Shown here: in pieces, positions 48,309 to 56,110 of the stretch
How the letters are laid out: each line of letters begins with the position of its first letter
Position numbering within the stretch: the first letter of the stretch is position 1
Assembly: GCF_003001815.1 (NCBI RefSeq)
Contig: NZ_PVMZ01000014.1
Span: forward strand, 223,877 to 287,876
Direction: 5' to 3'
Source of the DNA: Actinoplanes italicus
Lineage (GTDB): Bacteria > Actinomycetota > Actinomycetes > Mycobacteriales > Micromonosporaceae
Length of the DNA stretch: 64,000 nt
Notes under the pieces: model-generated
Told to the model about the DNA's origin: nothing
What the model saw: the letters and a program-made list of their open reading frames with translations, nothing else
Database searches by the model: none
Made by a program: the position numbers and the translations under genes

Positions 48309-49409
48309 CAAGGTCCACCGTGACGGGGCCCAGATCGGCGCGGCCGGGTCGCCGGTCAGCGCGAACCCGGTCCGCCACGCACGCATCGGCGGCCGGTCCG
48401 CGGCCTGCCAGCGGTCGGCCAGCGCGGTCCCGACCGCGGTCCAGCGCTCCGCCTCCGCGCCCGAGGCCAGGATCGCCCCGTCGGCCAGCACCACCGCGCC
48501 GGCCCGGCCGGTGTCGTCGAGCAGCGCCAGGTAGCTCTGCTCCCGGCCGGGGATCGAGGCGTGACTCACCCGGTGGTGCCAGTTGGCGGCCGCATACCAG
48601 AGGCCGCGATAGGCGTCCGGATCGAGCGGCGGCTGCCAGCGGGCCGGGGACGTCTCGGCCAGGTCCTCCAGGCCTACGGCCGCGGGTGGATGGCTGCGCG
48701 GGTGCCGGGCGCCGAGCGGCCCGGCCGCGCCCATGAAACCCGCCGAGCACACCACGGTCGCGGTGGGACCCGCGACCGCGGGCGGGCCGGCGGGCGCGGG
48801 GCGCACGTCGAGGACCGGGTGGATGCCACCGTGCGCGACCGGGACGACGATCCGGCCGTCCGGCTCCAGCCGATCGAGCCAGTGCGGAGAGACGCCGGCG
48901 ACGCCGACGGTCACGATGATCCGGTCGTACCGCTCCGGCGGGCCCCCCGTGTAGCCGTCGGCGGCTTCCACCCGTACGCCCGCAATGCCCGCCCTCGCCA
49001 ACGCGGACCTGGCCCGTGCCGCCACGTCGGACTGAACGTCCACCGTGGTCACGACCGCGCCGAGCGAAGCGAGAAGCGCGGCGTTGTAACCGGTCCCCGC
49101 ACCGATCTCCAGGACTCGAAGCCCGGGCCACACGTCCAGCGCCTCGATCATGGTGGCCATCAGCGACGGCTGGCTGGACGAGCTGACCGGCACCTCGCCG
49201 TTCATCTTGGTGACCAGCACGTCGTCGCTGTAGACGGTCGGCAGGAACTCCGGATCGGCGGGCACGACCCGCCGCCCGTCACGCCGGTGGAAGCCGTCCG
49301 GCACGAAGATCTCGCGTGGCACCGTCGCGAACGCCTCTGCCAGGGCGGGCGAGAGCTCGGCGCCGTCGCGCCGGATCTGGGCGAGATAGTGCCGGCGGGC
49401 ATCCTCCAT
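48294..49409 (-). CDS. Protein-L-isoaspartate O-methyltransferase-like protein
   Basis: A 371-aa protein. The first 200 residues match isoaspartyl methyltransferases: VPREIFVPDGF (about 29-39), SSSSQPSLMATMIEAL (about 76-91), and the SAM motif VLEIGAGTGYNAALLASLGA. The C-terminal 150 residues are extra, as in peptide-tailoring relatives (the FxLD or lanthipeptide group), but no precursor peptide gene is evident here. TACCGT ends 7 nt before the ATG (MEDARRHYLAQI), so a leaderless mRNA is likely; the frame upstream to 49502 lacks support. It converges on the response regulator with a 15-nt overlap. Confidence 0.83.
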   Translation of the reverse strand: MEDARRHYLAQIRRDGAELSPALAEAFATVPREIFVPDGFHRRDGRRVVPADPEFLPTVYSDDVLVTKMNGEVPVSSSSQPSLMATMIEALDVWPGLRVLEIGAGTGYNAALLASLGAVVTTVDVQSDVAARARSALARAGIAGVRVEAADGYTGGPPERYDRIIVTVGVAGVSPHWLDRLEPDGRIVVPVAHGGIHPVLDVRPAPAGPPAVAGPTATVVCSAGFMGAAGPLGARHPRSHPPAAVGLEDLAETSPARWQPPLDPDAYRGLWYAAANWHHRVSHASIPGREQSYLALLDDTGRAGAVVLADGAILASGAEAERWTAVGTALADRWQAADRPPMRAWRTGFALTGDPAAPIWAPSRWTLSSGA

Positions 49410-49449
49410 GCCTGACACGGTACGGAAGATATCGCCGGCACGGTGAAAC

Positions 49450-50586
49450 CTATGGATGCCCGCCGGCCTGCTCGACCGCCGTCCGCAGGCAGCGGTCGAC
49501 ATCGGTGGCGTGGTACGGCCACTCGGACGGCTCGATGCTCTCCATGAAGCCCGCGTAGACGATCGCCTGGCGCAGGAACTCGACCGGGCCGAGCAGCGTC
49601 GCGGCCCGCAGCGCGTCCCGGCCCGGCCAGAGGTCCGCCCACGCGGCCAGCAGGTCCGGGTCGCCGGGCAGCCGCACCACGTCGAAGGCGGCGTTGCCGA
49701 TGACCGAGTCGCCCCAGTCCACGATGGTCAGTGACTCGCCGTCGCTGATCACGTTGCCCATGTGCAGGTCACCGTGGACCAGGGTGTCCGGCATGCCGCA
49801 GCCGTCCACCTCGGCGAGCCGGCGGGGCAGGTCGTCGAGCAGGTCGCCCAGCCCGTCGATCGTGGCGAGGTGCGGCTCGGCCACCTTGAAGATCTTCTCG
49901 AGGGACATCTCGGGCACACCGGCGGCGCGCAGGTCGTCCAGCCGCCCGGCGAAGTGCTCGTGCACGGGATGGAGAGCGGTCAGCACGGCCCGGCGGAACT
50001 CGGGGCCCGCGTCGTAGCGGTCCTCGCCGGGCACGTGCGCGAGCAGGGCACGGCCCTCATCACCGGCGGCCAGCACGTACGGCGTCAGGCCGGGCGCGAC
50101 GGCCTCGACCAGCCGGCAGACGGCCGCCTCGTGGGCGAAGAACGGCGGCACCTGCTTGAGCCACGCCACCGGCCCGGAGTCCGGATGGTCGAACCGCCAG
50201 ATCGCCGACAGATTCCAGGTGCGCTGCTGACGGGCCGTGGTCCCGGACAGGCCGATCCGGTCCAGCGCGCCGGCCGCCCAGGCCAGCGACGCCGACGCGC
50301 CTGCCGGCTCGGCATAGGACGCCCGCAGCGGATGAGGCGCCAGGCCGGCGTCGGCGGGCAGCAGCCCGGCCGGACGCTCCGAGGTCATCGCCAGGTAGGT
50401 GACGTGCCCGCCCGGCGGGGACGGCCGGTCGCCGTGCAGCACACGCAGCACGGTGACGTCGATGCCCGCCGCGGCCACCACATCGGACACCTCCTGCCAC
50501 CAGGGCGTCCCGACGGTGAACGGCGGCAACTGCCCGAGCAGGTCACCCGCCGGATCGACGAGGACGAGAGAGACGGTACGTGTCAC
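49450..50586 (-). CDS. Aminoglycoside-phosphotransferase (APH) fold kinase with N-terminal Nudix-like region
   Basis: A 378-aa protein. Residues about 120-375 form an APH/choline-kinase-like domain with the catalytic loop VHGDLHMGNVISDG (about 272-285) and the metal motif LTIVDWGDS. The first 100 residues (VSLVLVDPAGDLLGQLPPF, then GGHVTYLAM) look like a Nudix fold core but lack the GX5EX7REUXEEXGU box, so it is not an active Nudix enzyme. The substrate is unknown; drug resistance is one possibility but not supported by neighbours. The GTG start overlaps the allantoicase stop by 4 nt, so it rides in that operon, perhaps by chance. Confidence 0.82.
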   Translation of the reverse strand: MTRTVSLVLVDPAGDLLGQLPPFTVGTPWWQEVSDVVAAAGIDVTVLRVLHGDRPSPPGGHVTYLAMTSERPAGLLPADAGLAPHPLRASYAEPAGASASLAWAAGALDRIGLSGTTARQQRTWNLSAIWRFDHPDSGPVAWLKQVPPFFAHEAAVCRLVEAVAPGLTPYVLAAGDEGRALLAHVPGEDRYDAGPEFRRAVLTALHPVHEHFAGRLDDLRAAGVPEMSLEKIFKVAEPHLATIDGLGDLLDDLPRRLAEVDGCGMPDTLVHGDLHMGNVISDGESLTIVDWGDSVIGNAAFDVVRLPGDPDLLAAWADLWPGRDALRAATLLGPVEFLRQAIVYAGFMESIEPSEWPYHATDVDRCLRTAVEQAGGHP

Positions 50587-51554
50587 CGGCCGAGTCTCGC
50601 ACGCAGGTGTTCCCGGTCGGCACGCCCCAGCAGGCGCAGCCGGGCCATGCCGCCGTCCGGGAAGACGTCCAGCCGTACCTGCGTCACCTCGGGTCCCTTG
50701 ACCAGCGGGAACCGGTGCCGGGTATCGGGGCGCAGCGCCGTCCTCGGCAGCAGCTCGACGGCGACGCCGTCACGGTCGAAACCGGTCAGCGTGGCCCAGC
50801 CCGGAGCGTTGCCCTTGAAGTGGCTGGTGTCCAGGTCGGCGAACCTGAGCACGGCCGGTGCGGCCAGTCTCACCAGCACCCAGTCGTTGCCGTCGTCACG
50901 CCGCCGCGACGTCTCCCAGCCGTCGCCCATGTTGCGGGCCAGCCCGGGCATCAGCATCCGCTGCGGGTTGCCGTAGAACATGTTGCTGCAGTCCACGACC
51001 GTCGCGCCGTACTCGGCGGCGGCCACGTCGAACACCTTCGGCAGCAGCGCGGGGTCCGGCACCACCTCACCGTGCACGCGCAGCCGGGCCACCCCGCCGT
51101 CCGGGATGATGTTGAGGCGCACGTGCGTGAACCGGCTGCGGTCCTCCACCGGATACAGGTTGCGGCCGTCGCCCTTCAGCGGCGACTTCGGCAGCACCTC
51201 GATCCAGTCGGCGGCCTCGAGCTCGTCCGTGCCCGGATAACCGGGCAGCTCCACGGCCTCGACCGACGCGAACGGCGGATAGTTGCCGGTGAAGAACGCG
51301 GTGTCGATGTCGACGCCGTGGATGATCCCGGGCGCGCCGAGCCGGATCACCGCGAAGTCGTGCCCCGGCTCACGGCGGCGGCGCGTCTCCCAGCCGTCGT
51401 AGACCTGTCCCTTGTGGTCGAACGTCTTCGGCGCGTGCCCCGGCGGCTCCGGCAGCACCAGGTGGTCGGCGGCGGCGAAGAACTCGTCGTTGAAGTGCAC
51501 GACTCCCCCGCCGAAGGCCCGCGACGCCAGGTCGGGAAGTGCGGTGAAGTCCAT
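50583..51554 (-). CDS. alc: Allantoicase
   Basis: A 323-aa enzyme with two homologous jelly-roll domains (about 20-160 and 175-320), each holding the allantoicase motif: GWETRRRREPGHDFAVIRLG and GWETSRRRDDGNDWVLVRLA. It hydrolyses allantoate to ureidoglycolate and urea, the step after allantoinase. The ATG shares a base with the allantoinase stop (TGATG), with GGAG upstream. A GTG just before is also in frame. It is followed by the APH-like gene. No ureidoglycolate lyase gene is in the window. Confidence 0.95.
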   Translation of the reverse strand: MDFTALPDLASRAFGGGVVHFNDEFFAAADHLVLPEPPGHAPKTFDHKGQVYDGWETRRRREPGHDFAVIRLGAPGIIHGVDIDTAFFTGNYPPFASVEAVELPGYPGTDELEAADWIEVLPKSPLKGDGRNLYPVEDRSRFTHVRLNIIPDGGVARLRVHGEVVPDPALLPKVFDVAAAEYGATVVDCSNMFYGNPQRMLMPGLARNMGDGWETSRRRDDGNDWVLVRLAAPAVLRFADLDTSHFKGNAPGWATLTGFDRDGVAVELLPRTALRPDTRHRFPLVKGPEVTQVRLDVFPDGGMARLRLLGRADREHLRARLGR

Positions 51555-52870
51555 CACATCTCCTCGGTTCTGCTCAGAAGGACCCCGCCGGCATCCGCGC
51601 CGGTCACCGCACTGCCGCGCAGCCAGGTGGTCCGGACGACGCCCTTCAAGACCTTTCCGGCGTACGGCGTGACGGGGTTCCGATGGTGCAGGGCGTGCGC
51701 GTCGACGATGAACTCCGCGTCCGGCTCGAACGCCACGAGATCCGCGTCGGCGCCGGGGGCGATCCGGCCCTTGTTCCGCAATCCCACCAGATCGGCGGGG
51801 CGGCGCGCCATCCACTTCACCACGTCCGCGAGGGTATGCCCGCGTCCGGCGGCCGCGGTCCAGATCACCGGAAGACCGAGCTGCACCGACGCGATCCCGC
51901 CCCACGCGGCCGCGAAATCGCCGGTGTCCTGCCGTTTCAGGTCGGGCGTGCACGGCGAGTGGTCGCTGACGACACAGGTGATCAGGCCGTCGGCCAGCGC
52001 CTCCCACAGGCGGTCGGCGTTCGCCGTGTCCCGGATCGGCGGGCAGCACTTGAACTCGGTCGCGCCGTCGGGAATCGCGGCCGCGTCCAGGGTCAGATAG
52101 TGCGGGCAGGTCTCGGCGGTCACGCGTACCCCATCGGCTCTCGCCTGCGCGATCAACGGCAGCGCGGAAGCGGCCGACAGATGCAGGATGTGCACCCGGC
52201 GGCCCGCCTCACGGGCCACCGCGATGGCGGTGGCGACCGCGGCATGCTCGGCGTCCTGCGGGCGGGAGGCCAGGAAGTCGGCGTACGCGGACGAGCTCGC
52301 CGCGTCCCGCAGGTGATCCGGATCCTCGGCGTGGATCACGAACAGCGCATCGGCGGCGCTCATCGCCTCGGCCAGCTGAGCCGGGTCGACCGGCGGGAAC
52401 TCGGGCACCCCGGAGTCGGCGAGGAACGCCTTGAACCCGAAGACGCCGGCGGCGTGCAGGCCCGGCAGGTCAGCGGCGTTGCCGGGGATCGCACCGCCCC
52501 AGAAACCCACGTCGACGTGGCACTGCCCGGCGGCCGCCGCCTGCTTGATCTTCAGTGCGTCCGGGTTCACGGTCGGCGGCAGGCTGTTCAGCGGCATGTC
52601 GATGATCGTGGTGACACCGCCCGCCGCGGCCGCCCGGGTCGCCGTGGCGAACCCCTCCCACTCGGTCCGGCCCGGCTCGTTGACGTGCACGTGCGTGTCG
52701 ACCAGACCGGGCAGCAGCGCGGTCGCGCCGAGATCGACCTCGGCTCCGGTGGTCACCTCGGCGTCGTACGGCAGCACCGCGATGATCTTTCCGTCCTCCA
52801 CCAGGACCGCCGCCGGACGCTCGCCCTCCGCGGTCACGGCCCGCAGTGACCGCACTACAAGATCAGCCAT
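51554..52870 (-). CDS. allB: Allantoinase
   Basis: A 438-aa amidohydrolase. The metal ligands His60/His62 (DTHVHVNEPG), the carboxylated-Lys segment FGFKAFLADSG, HAEDPDH, LHLSAAS and SDHSPCTPD are all present and give the allantoinase subtype. It opens the hydantoin ring of allantoin to allantoate. TAAGGT (52882-52877) ends exactly 6 nt before the ATG, so the allantoinase-allantoicase mRNA is probably leaderless. It lies upstream of and overlaps the allantoicase gene, and diverges from the membrane glutaredoxin gene. Confidence 0.96.
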   Translation of the reverse strand: MADLVVRSLRAVTAEGERPAAVLVEDGKIIAVLPYDAEVTTGAEVDLGATALLPGLVDTHVHVNEPGRTEWEGFATATRAAAAGGVTTIIDMPLNSLPPTVNPDALKIKQAAAAGQCHVDVGFWGGAIPGNAADLPGLHAAGVFGFKAFLADSGVPEFPPVDPAQLAEAMSAADALFVIHAEDPDHLRDAASSSAYADFLASRPQDAEHAAVATAIAVAREAGRRVHILHLSAASALPLIAQARADGVRVTAETCPHYLTLDAAAIPDGATEFKCCPPIRDTANADRLWEALADGLITCVVSDHSPCTPDLKRQDTGDFAAAWGGIASVQLGLPVIWTAAAGRGHTLADVVKWMARRPADLVGLRNKGRIAPGADADLVAFEPDAEFIVDAHALHHRNPVTPYAGKVLKGVVRTTWLRGSAVTGADAGGVLLSRTEEM

Positions 52871-52963
52871 GGATCGACCTTATCGGCGGTTTGTTTCGCA
52901 CCGGCGCGCATCAGTCCTGTCAGGGATATCGTTACCGCGGGTAGCGGAGTACCGTGCCGCTCC

Positions 52964-53383
52964 ATGTTGCGACGGTGGAGTGCGGCGGTTCTGACAGCCA
53001 CCTGTGGGGTGCTGATCGCCGCCGCCAAGATCGGCGACGGCGCGCCCGGCACCGCCGCCCTGCTGATGGCCGCATTCCTGGTGCTCGGCTTCGTGCTGTC
53101 GCCGCTGGCGTTCCCGCGCGCAGCCGCCGACGCCACCTCCGATGACCGGCCGGTCGTGTACTGGCGGCCCGGCTGCGTCTTCTGCCTGCGGTTGCGGGCC
53201 CGGCTCGGCGCCGACGCGGACCGGCTGCGCTGGGTCGACATCTGGCAGGACCCATCGGCGGCCGCCACGGTCCGATCCATCACCGGCGGCGACGAGACCG
53301 TGCCGACCGTGGTGATCGGCGGTCAGGGCCACGTCAACCCGGACCCGTCCTGGCTGCGCGAACAGATCGTCCCCGCAGCCTGA
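52964..53383 (+). CDS. Membrane-anchored glutaredoxin-like protein
   Basis: A 139-aa protein: two hydrophobic helices (about 6-22 and 30-49), a short linker, then a glutaredoxin/thioredoxin domain with the redox motif CVFC (Cys71-Cys74) in WRPGCVFCLRLRARL, the cis-Pro in VPTVVIGG, and a C-terminal helix. It probably reduces disulfides at the membrane, in the cytoplasm. TACCGT ends 8 nt before the ATG. It is divergent from allantoinase. A perfect 23-bp palindrome lies 66 nt after its stop. Confidence 0.85.
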   Translation: MLRRWSAAVLTATCGVLIAAAKIGDGAPGTAALLMAAFLVLGFVLSPLAFPRAAADATSDDRPVVYWRPGCVFCLRLRARLGADADRLRWVDIWQDPSAAATVRSITGGDETVPTVVIGGQGHVNPDPSWLREQIVPAA

Positions 53384-53448
53384 CCCTCTGACCGCCGCAC
53401 CCGTGCCCGGACACCCGCGGCCGCCTCACCGCTGGTCCCGATCTTCGT

Positions 53449-53501
53449 GGCTGTGCCGTACCGCTGTCTCAGGCGCTCTGAGACAGCGGTACGGCACAGC
53501 C
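53449..53501. repeat. Perfect 23-bp-arm palindrome (REP-like element)
   Basis: Left arm 53449-53471 and right arm 53479-53501 are exact complements over 23 bp, with a 7-nt loop. The core reads GTACGGCACAGCC in the right arm. It sits between convergent genes and overlaps the last codons of the minus-strand gene. A decayed copy lies at 6759-6812. Likely a bidirectional terminator. Confidence 0.85.
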
Positions 53502-53741
53502 GGCGGTTTCCAGGCGGCCGTCGGTCCAGCGCAGGAAGCGGTCGAAGAGCTCGGCGGGCGGCCCCGGCGGCAGTTCGGTCATGGCCCGGTCCAGATGGCC
53601 CCACATGTACATGGTCAGCATGACGCGATCGGCCCCGCCCGCCAGCGAGGTCCGCGCCGGCGGGCACGGCCACGGCTCACCACAGGCACGGCACTGCCAG
53701 GATGGTCGCTCACACACGTGTTCGGCGTTACTCTCCGTCAC
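53469..53741 (-). CDS. Conserved-type hypothetical protein with CxxC motif
   Basis: A 90-aa protein. It starts MTESNAEHVCERPSWQCRAC with a CERPSWQCRACGEPWPC cysteine cluster that could bind zinc, followed by a helix (VMLTMYMWGHLDRAM) and PAELFDRFLRWT. From memory, proteins of this type are common in actinomycetes and sometimes mislabelled flavin reductase; I see no flavin site. The GTG start has GGAGGAG about 8 nt upstream. The last codons lie inside the palindrome at 53449-53501, so the C-terminal VPLSQSA is encoded by the repeat. Confidence 0.75.
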   Translation of the reverse strand: MTESNAEHVCERPSWQCRACGEPWPCPPARTSLAGGADRVMLTMYMWGHLDRAMTELPPGPPAELFDRFLRWTDGRLETAGCAVPLSQSA

Positions 53742-53879
53742 CGCACCGTCTCCTCCAGGATTTCGCGCCGTCCCGTCCTGTAGTACTCGCCACGACCTGG
53801 AAAGGTTCGATCCACACCGGATTTGCCAGGGCCGCTAAGGTGGTCCAACCGATCAGGACCATCACGGAAGGCAACCGGC

Positions 53880-54194
53880 GTGACGAACCAGAAGCCCTCG
53901 ATGGAAGCGGGCCCCAACATCCTGTTACGCGGCACGGCCGTGGCGATCCTCGCGGTCGCCGTGGTCGCCTTCGCCGGACTGGCCGCCATCGATCCCGCGT
54001 CGCTGGTCAGCCTGGCGCCCGAATGGTTCGCCGAACCCGGCACCCCGTCGCTCCTGGCCGGTTTCGGGCTCGCCGCACTCATCGCGGCGATGCTCTACAA
54101 GGCCGTCCGGGAGGGGAACCGCGGGCACGAGCAGTTCGCCACCTGGCTCACTCTCTGCGCGTTGCTGATCGTCCCGTTCTTCTCGATGGTCTGA
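53880..54194 (+). CDS. Small membrane protein (three helices)
   Basis: A 104-aa protein that I do not recognise. Hydrophobic helices lie near 16-35 (LLRGTAVAILAVAVVAFAGL), 50-68 and 83-101. A short charged loop (KAVREGNRGHEQF) separates the last two. The GTG at 53880 has GGAAGG 8 nt upstream, so the frame upstream to 53823 is not used. It converges on the gene at 54202 with a 7-nt gap. Divergent from the CxxC protein. Confidence 0.72.
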   Translation: MTNQKPSMEAGPNILLRGTAVAILAVAVVAFAGLAAIDPASLVSLAPEWFAEPGTPSLLAGFGLAALIAAMLYKAVREGNRGHEQFATWLTLCALLIVPFFSMV

Positions 54195-54201
54195 GCGCCG
54201 A

Positions 54202-54882
54202 TCAGTTCTCGAATCCGTTCGAGACGGCCGGTCCCAGATCGCGGAGATCACCATTCGCGCCGACCACGAATACGTGGTCGTCCGCCGGTCCTTCGCCCGC
54301 CGATCCTCCGCCCGCCGGTCCTTCGCCCGCCGATCCTCCGCCCGCCGGTCTTCCGTCCGCCGGCTCTCCGTCCGCCGATTCTCCGTCCGCCGGCCAGGAC
54401 GGCGGGCGTACCACGTGGACGACGTTGTCACGTACCTCGATCCGCCATCTGTCGTCCTCCTCCTCGCCCTGCGCGACGATCACCCCGTTCAGCACGTGAT
54501 CGCAGGTGAAGTGCTCGAAGAGCGGCGGCAGGACCCATCCCGGCGCTGTTTCGCCACGGATCGCCGAGCCTGGTCGGAGGAACGTGTCGATGAGGTACGC
54601 GAGCCACACCTCGGCGTCGTAGAACTTCTCGGCGCCATTCCAGGTCAACGCGTCACCGGCGGCCGTAGGCACCCATTTGCACCAGTATCCGGGCTGCTGT
54701 GGTGGTGGTTCGTTGCCGCCGTACATGTCCTCGGCGGCCAATCCGAATCCGCTCACCGCATAGGGCCCCGCATCCCGGAGCTCGTGCCGTGTCTCGGCGA
54801 ACCGATCGAGGTATTCCACCTCCGAGGGATTCAGCGGCGGAACGATCGCCACCTGCCCGGCGAAATCGGTGCTGTAACCCAC
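54202..54882 (-). CDS. Hypothetical protein of a conserved actinomycete family, with pentapeptide repeat insert
   Basis: A 226-aa protein. The body (YSTDFAGQVAIVPPLNPSEV, then YWCKWVPTAAGDALTWNGAE and DHVLNGVIVAQGEEEDDRWR) resembles a conserved family of unknown function common in Streptomyces and Micromonosporaceae. Near the C-terminus, seven repeats of a Pro-Ala-Asp/Gly-Gly-Glu-like pentapeptide are inserted before the last strand; this insert seems specific. The GTG at 54882 has GGGGAGG 5 nt upstream and gives the usual MGYSTDF start, rather than a GTG at 54900. It precedes the aldolase-like gene's position on the same strand. Confidence 0.72.
   Translation of the reverse strand: MGYSTDFAGQVAIVPPLNPSEVEYLDRFAETRHELRDAGPYAVSGFGLAAEDMYGGNEPPPQQPGYWCKWVPTAAGDALTWNGAEKFYDAEVWLAYLIDTFLRPGSAIRGETAPGWVLPPLFEHFTCDHVLNGVIVAQGEEEDDRWRIEVRDNVVHVVRPPSWPADGESADGEPADGRPAGGGSAGEGPAGGGSAGEGPADDHVFVVGANGDLRDLGPAVSNGFEN
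54286..54390. repeat. Seven 15-bp in-frame repeats
   Basis: Unit CGGTCCTTCGCCCGC and close variants repeat exactly every 15 bp from 54286. The first four alternate between two versions, so a 30-bp unit is doubled. They encode the pentapeptide insert in the gene at 54202. Confidence 0.9.
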
Positions 54883-54908
54883 TTCAGCCTCCCCGTTCAC
54901 GTTCCGCC

Positions 54909-56045
54909 TCAGGACAGACCGATCAATCGGTCCCGGGGAAATCCCGCGTCGTCGAGTGCGCCGCAGTCCAGTCCGCGCAGCAGATAACCGGCGAGCGCCC
55001 GCGCGGTGGCCGGTTCGTCGGCGATGCCGCTGTCCTGCCGGTCGAGGTAGCGGTGCAGCCGGGTGATCGCGGCGTCCCGGCCATCGCGGAAGAACTCGTA
55101 GGTGGCCGCGTACCGGGTCGGCAACTGGGCCGGCTGCAGATCCCAGCCCTGGTAGAAGCCGCGTTCCAGTGAGCGGCGGACCAGGCGGCGGTGTAGCTCC
55201 CAGGCGGCGTGCACCTGTGCGGTGTCACCGACCGGGAGGATGTTCGTCGAGCCGTCGGACAGGCGCACACCGGTCTGCGCGGCGGCCGCCTGCATCACGG
55301 CCTTGGCGTAGTCGGCGGCCGGATGCTCCATCGACTGGTAGGCGGCGGCCACACCGGCGGCGGCGCTGTAGTCGTAGGTGCCGTAGTGCAGGCCCGTGCA
55401 CCGGCCGTCCGCCGCGGTGATCAGCGGGGCGACCGCGGCCGTCCCGTCGGCGGCCAGCACCGCCGAGGGCAGCTCGACCTGGATCTCGAAGGTCAGGGTG
55501 CCGGCGCTCAAGCCGTACGACCGCTCGAGTTTCTCGCAGAGGGTGACCATCGCCGAGACCTGGTCGGAACCGCTGACCTTGGGCAGGGTGATGGTGAAGA
55601 TGTCCTGGTAGCCGTCGAGGAAGAGGTCGAGCGTGCGCAGGGAGCGCCGCCGGGTGGGCGCTTCCAGGGACTTGATCCGGAGGCCGAGGAAGGGTGGTCT
55701 CGGTCCGCCGGCCAGGATCGCCGCCGCCTTGCGGACCGCGGCGTCCTCCTGGTCGTCGTCGCGGACGCCGTAGCCGTCCTCGAAGTCGACCCGCAGGTCC
55801 TCGATCGGCTCGCGCGCGAGTTTGTCCCGGACCGCCGGGTCGGGCCAGGGGAAGTCGTGCCGGTCCATCGCCTCCAGGGCGATGGACCCCCAGTCGCGGA
55901 AGTCGTCCAGGCGGTCGGCCGGAACGTAGACGGTGTGCACCGGCTGGCGGCCCGGGCGGTCGCCCGGATAGCGGGCCGTCAGGAAGGCGTCATGCGCGGC
56001 GAGGCTCGCGTCGATCTCGTCGTAGTCGTCCCCGGTCAGGCGCAC
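54909..56045 (-). CDS. HpcH/HpaI aldolase-like / DUF6986 protein
   Basis: A 378-aa TIM-barrel protein of the citrate-lyase-beta/HpcH superfamily. Hallmarks are DLRVDFEDGYGVRDDDQEDA (about 83-102), where the Glu/Asp bind Mg, GLRIKSLE, FEIQVELPSAVLA, and GRCTGLHYGTYDYSAAAGV. It resembles the DUF6986 family; the reaction is unknown, but relatives split or join glyoxylate and acyl-CoA. It follows malate synthase (65-nt gap with a hairpin), so a role with glyoxylate is plausible (inference). The GTG has AGAGGG about 6 nt upstream. Confidence 0.8.
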   Translation of the reverse strand: MRLTGDDYDEIDASLAAHDAFLTARYPGDRPGRQPVHTVYVPADRLDDFRDWGSIALEAMDRHDFPWPDPAVRDKLAREPIEDLRVDFEDGYGVRDDDQEDAAVRKAAAILAGGPRPPFLGLRIKSLEAPTRRRSLRTLDLFLDGYQDIFTITLPKVSGSDQVSAMVTLCEKLERSYGLSAGTLTFEIQVELPSAVLAADGTAAVAPLITAADGRCTGLHYGTYDYSAAAGVAAAYQSMEHPAADYAKAVMQAAAAQTGVRLSDGSTNILPVGDTAQVHAAWELHRRLVRRSLERGFYQGWDLQPAQLPTRYAATYEFFRDGRDAAITRLHRYLDRQDSGIADEPATARALAGYLLRGLDCGALDDAGFPRDRLIGLS

Positions 56046-56070
56046 CTGTCACCCTCTCCTACCTGCCCCG

Positions 56071-56101
56071 GTGCGGCCGGACCTTCCCGGCCCGGCCGCA
56101 C
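56071..56101 (-). terminator. Hairpin between aceB and the aldolase-like gene
   Basis: 10-bp arms GTGCGGCCGG and CCGGCCGCAC with an 11-nt loop, just after the malate synthase stop. It may lower expression of the downstream gene rather than end the operon. Confidence 0.5.
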
Positions 56102-56110
56102 GGGGGTCGA

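Noticed and set aside
48294..49409. Lanthipeptide or FxLD peptide cluster
   Set aside because: The methyltransferase resembles such tailoring enzymes, but I find no precursor peptide or dehydratase/cyclase gene around it.
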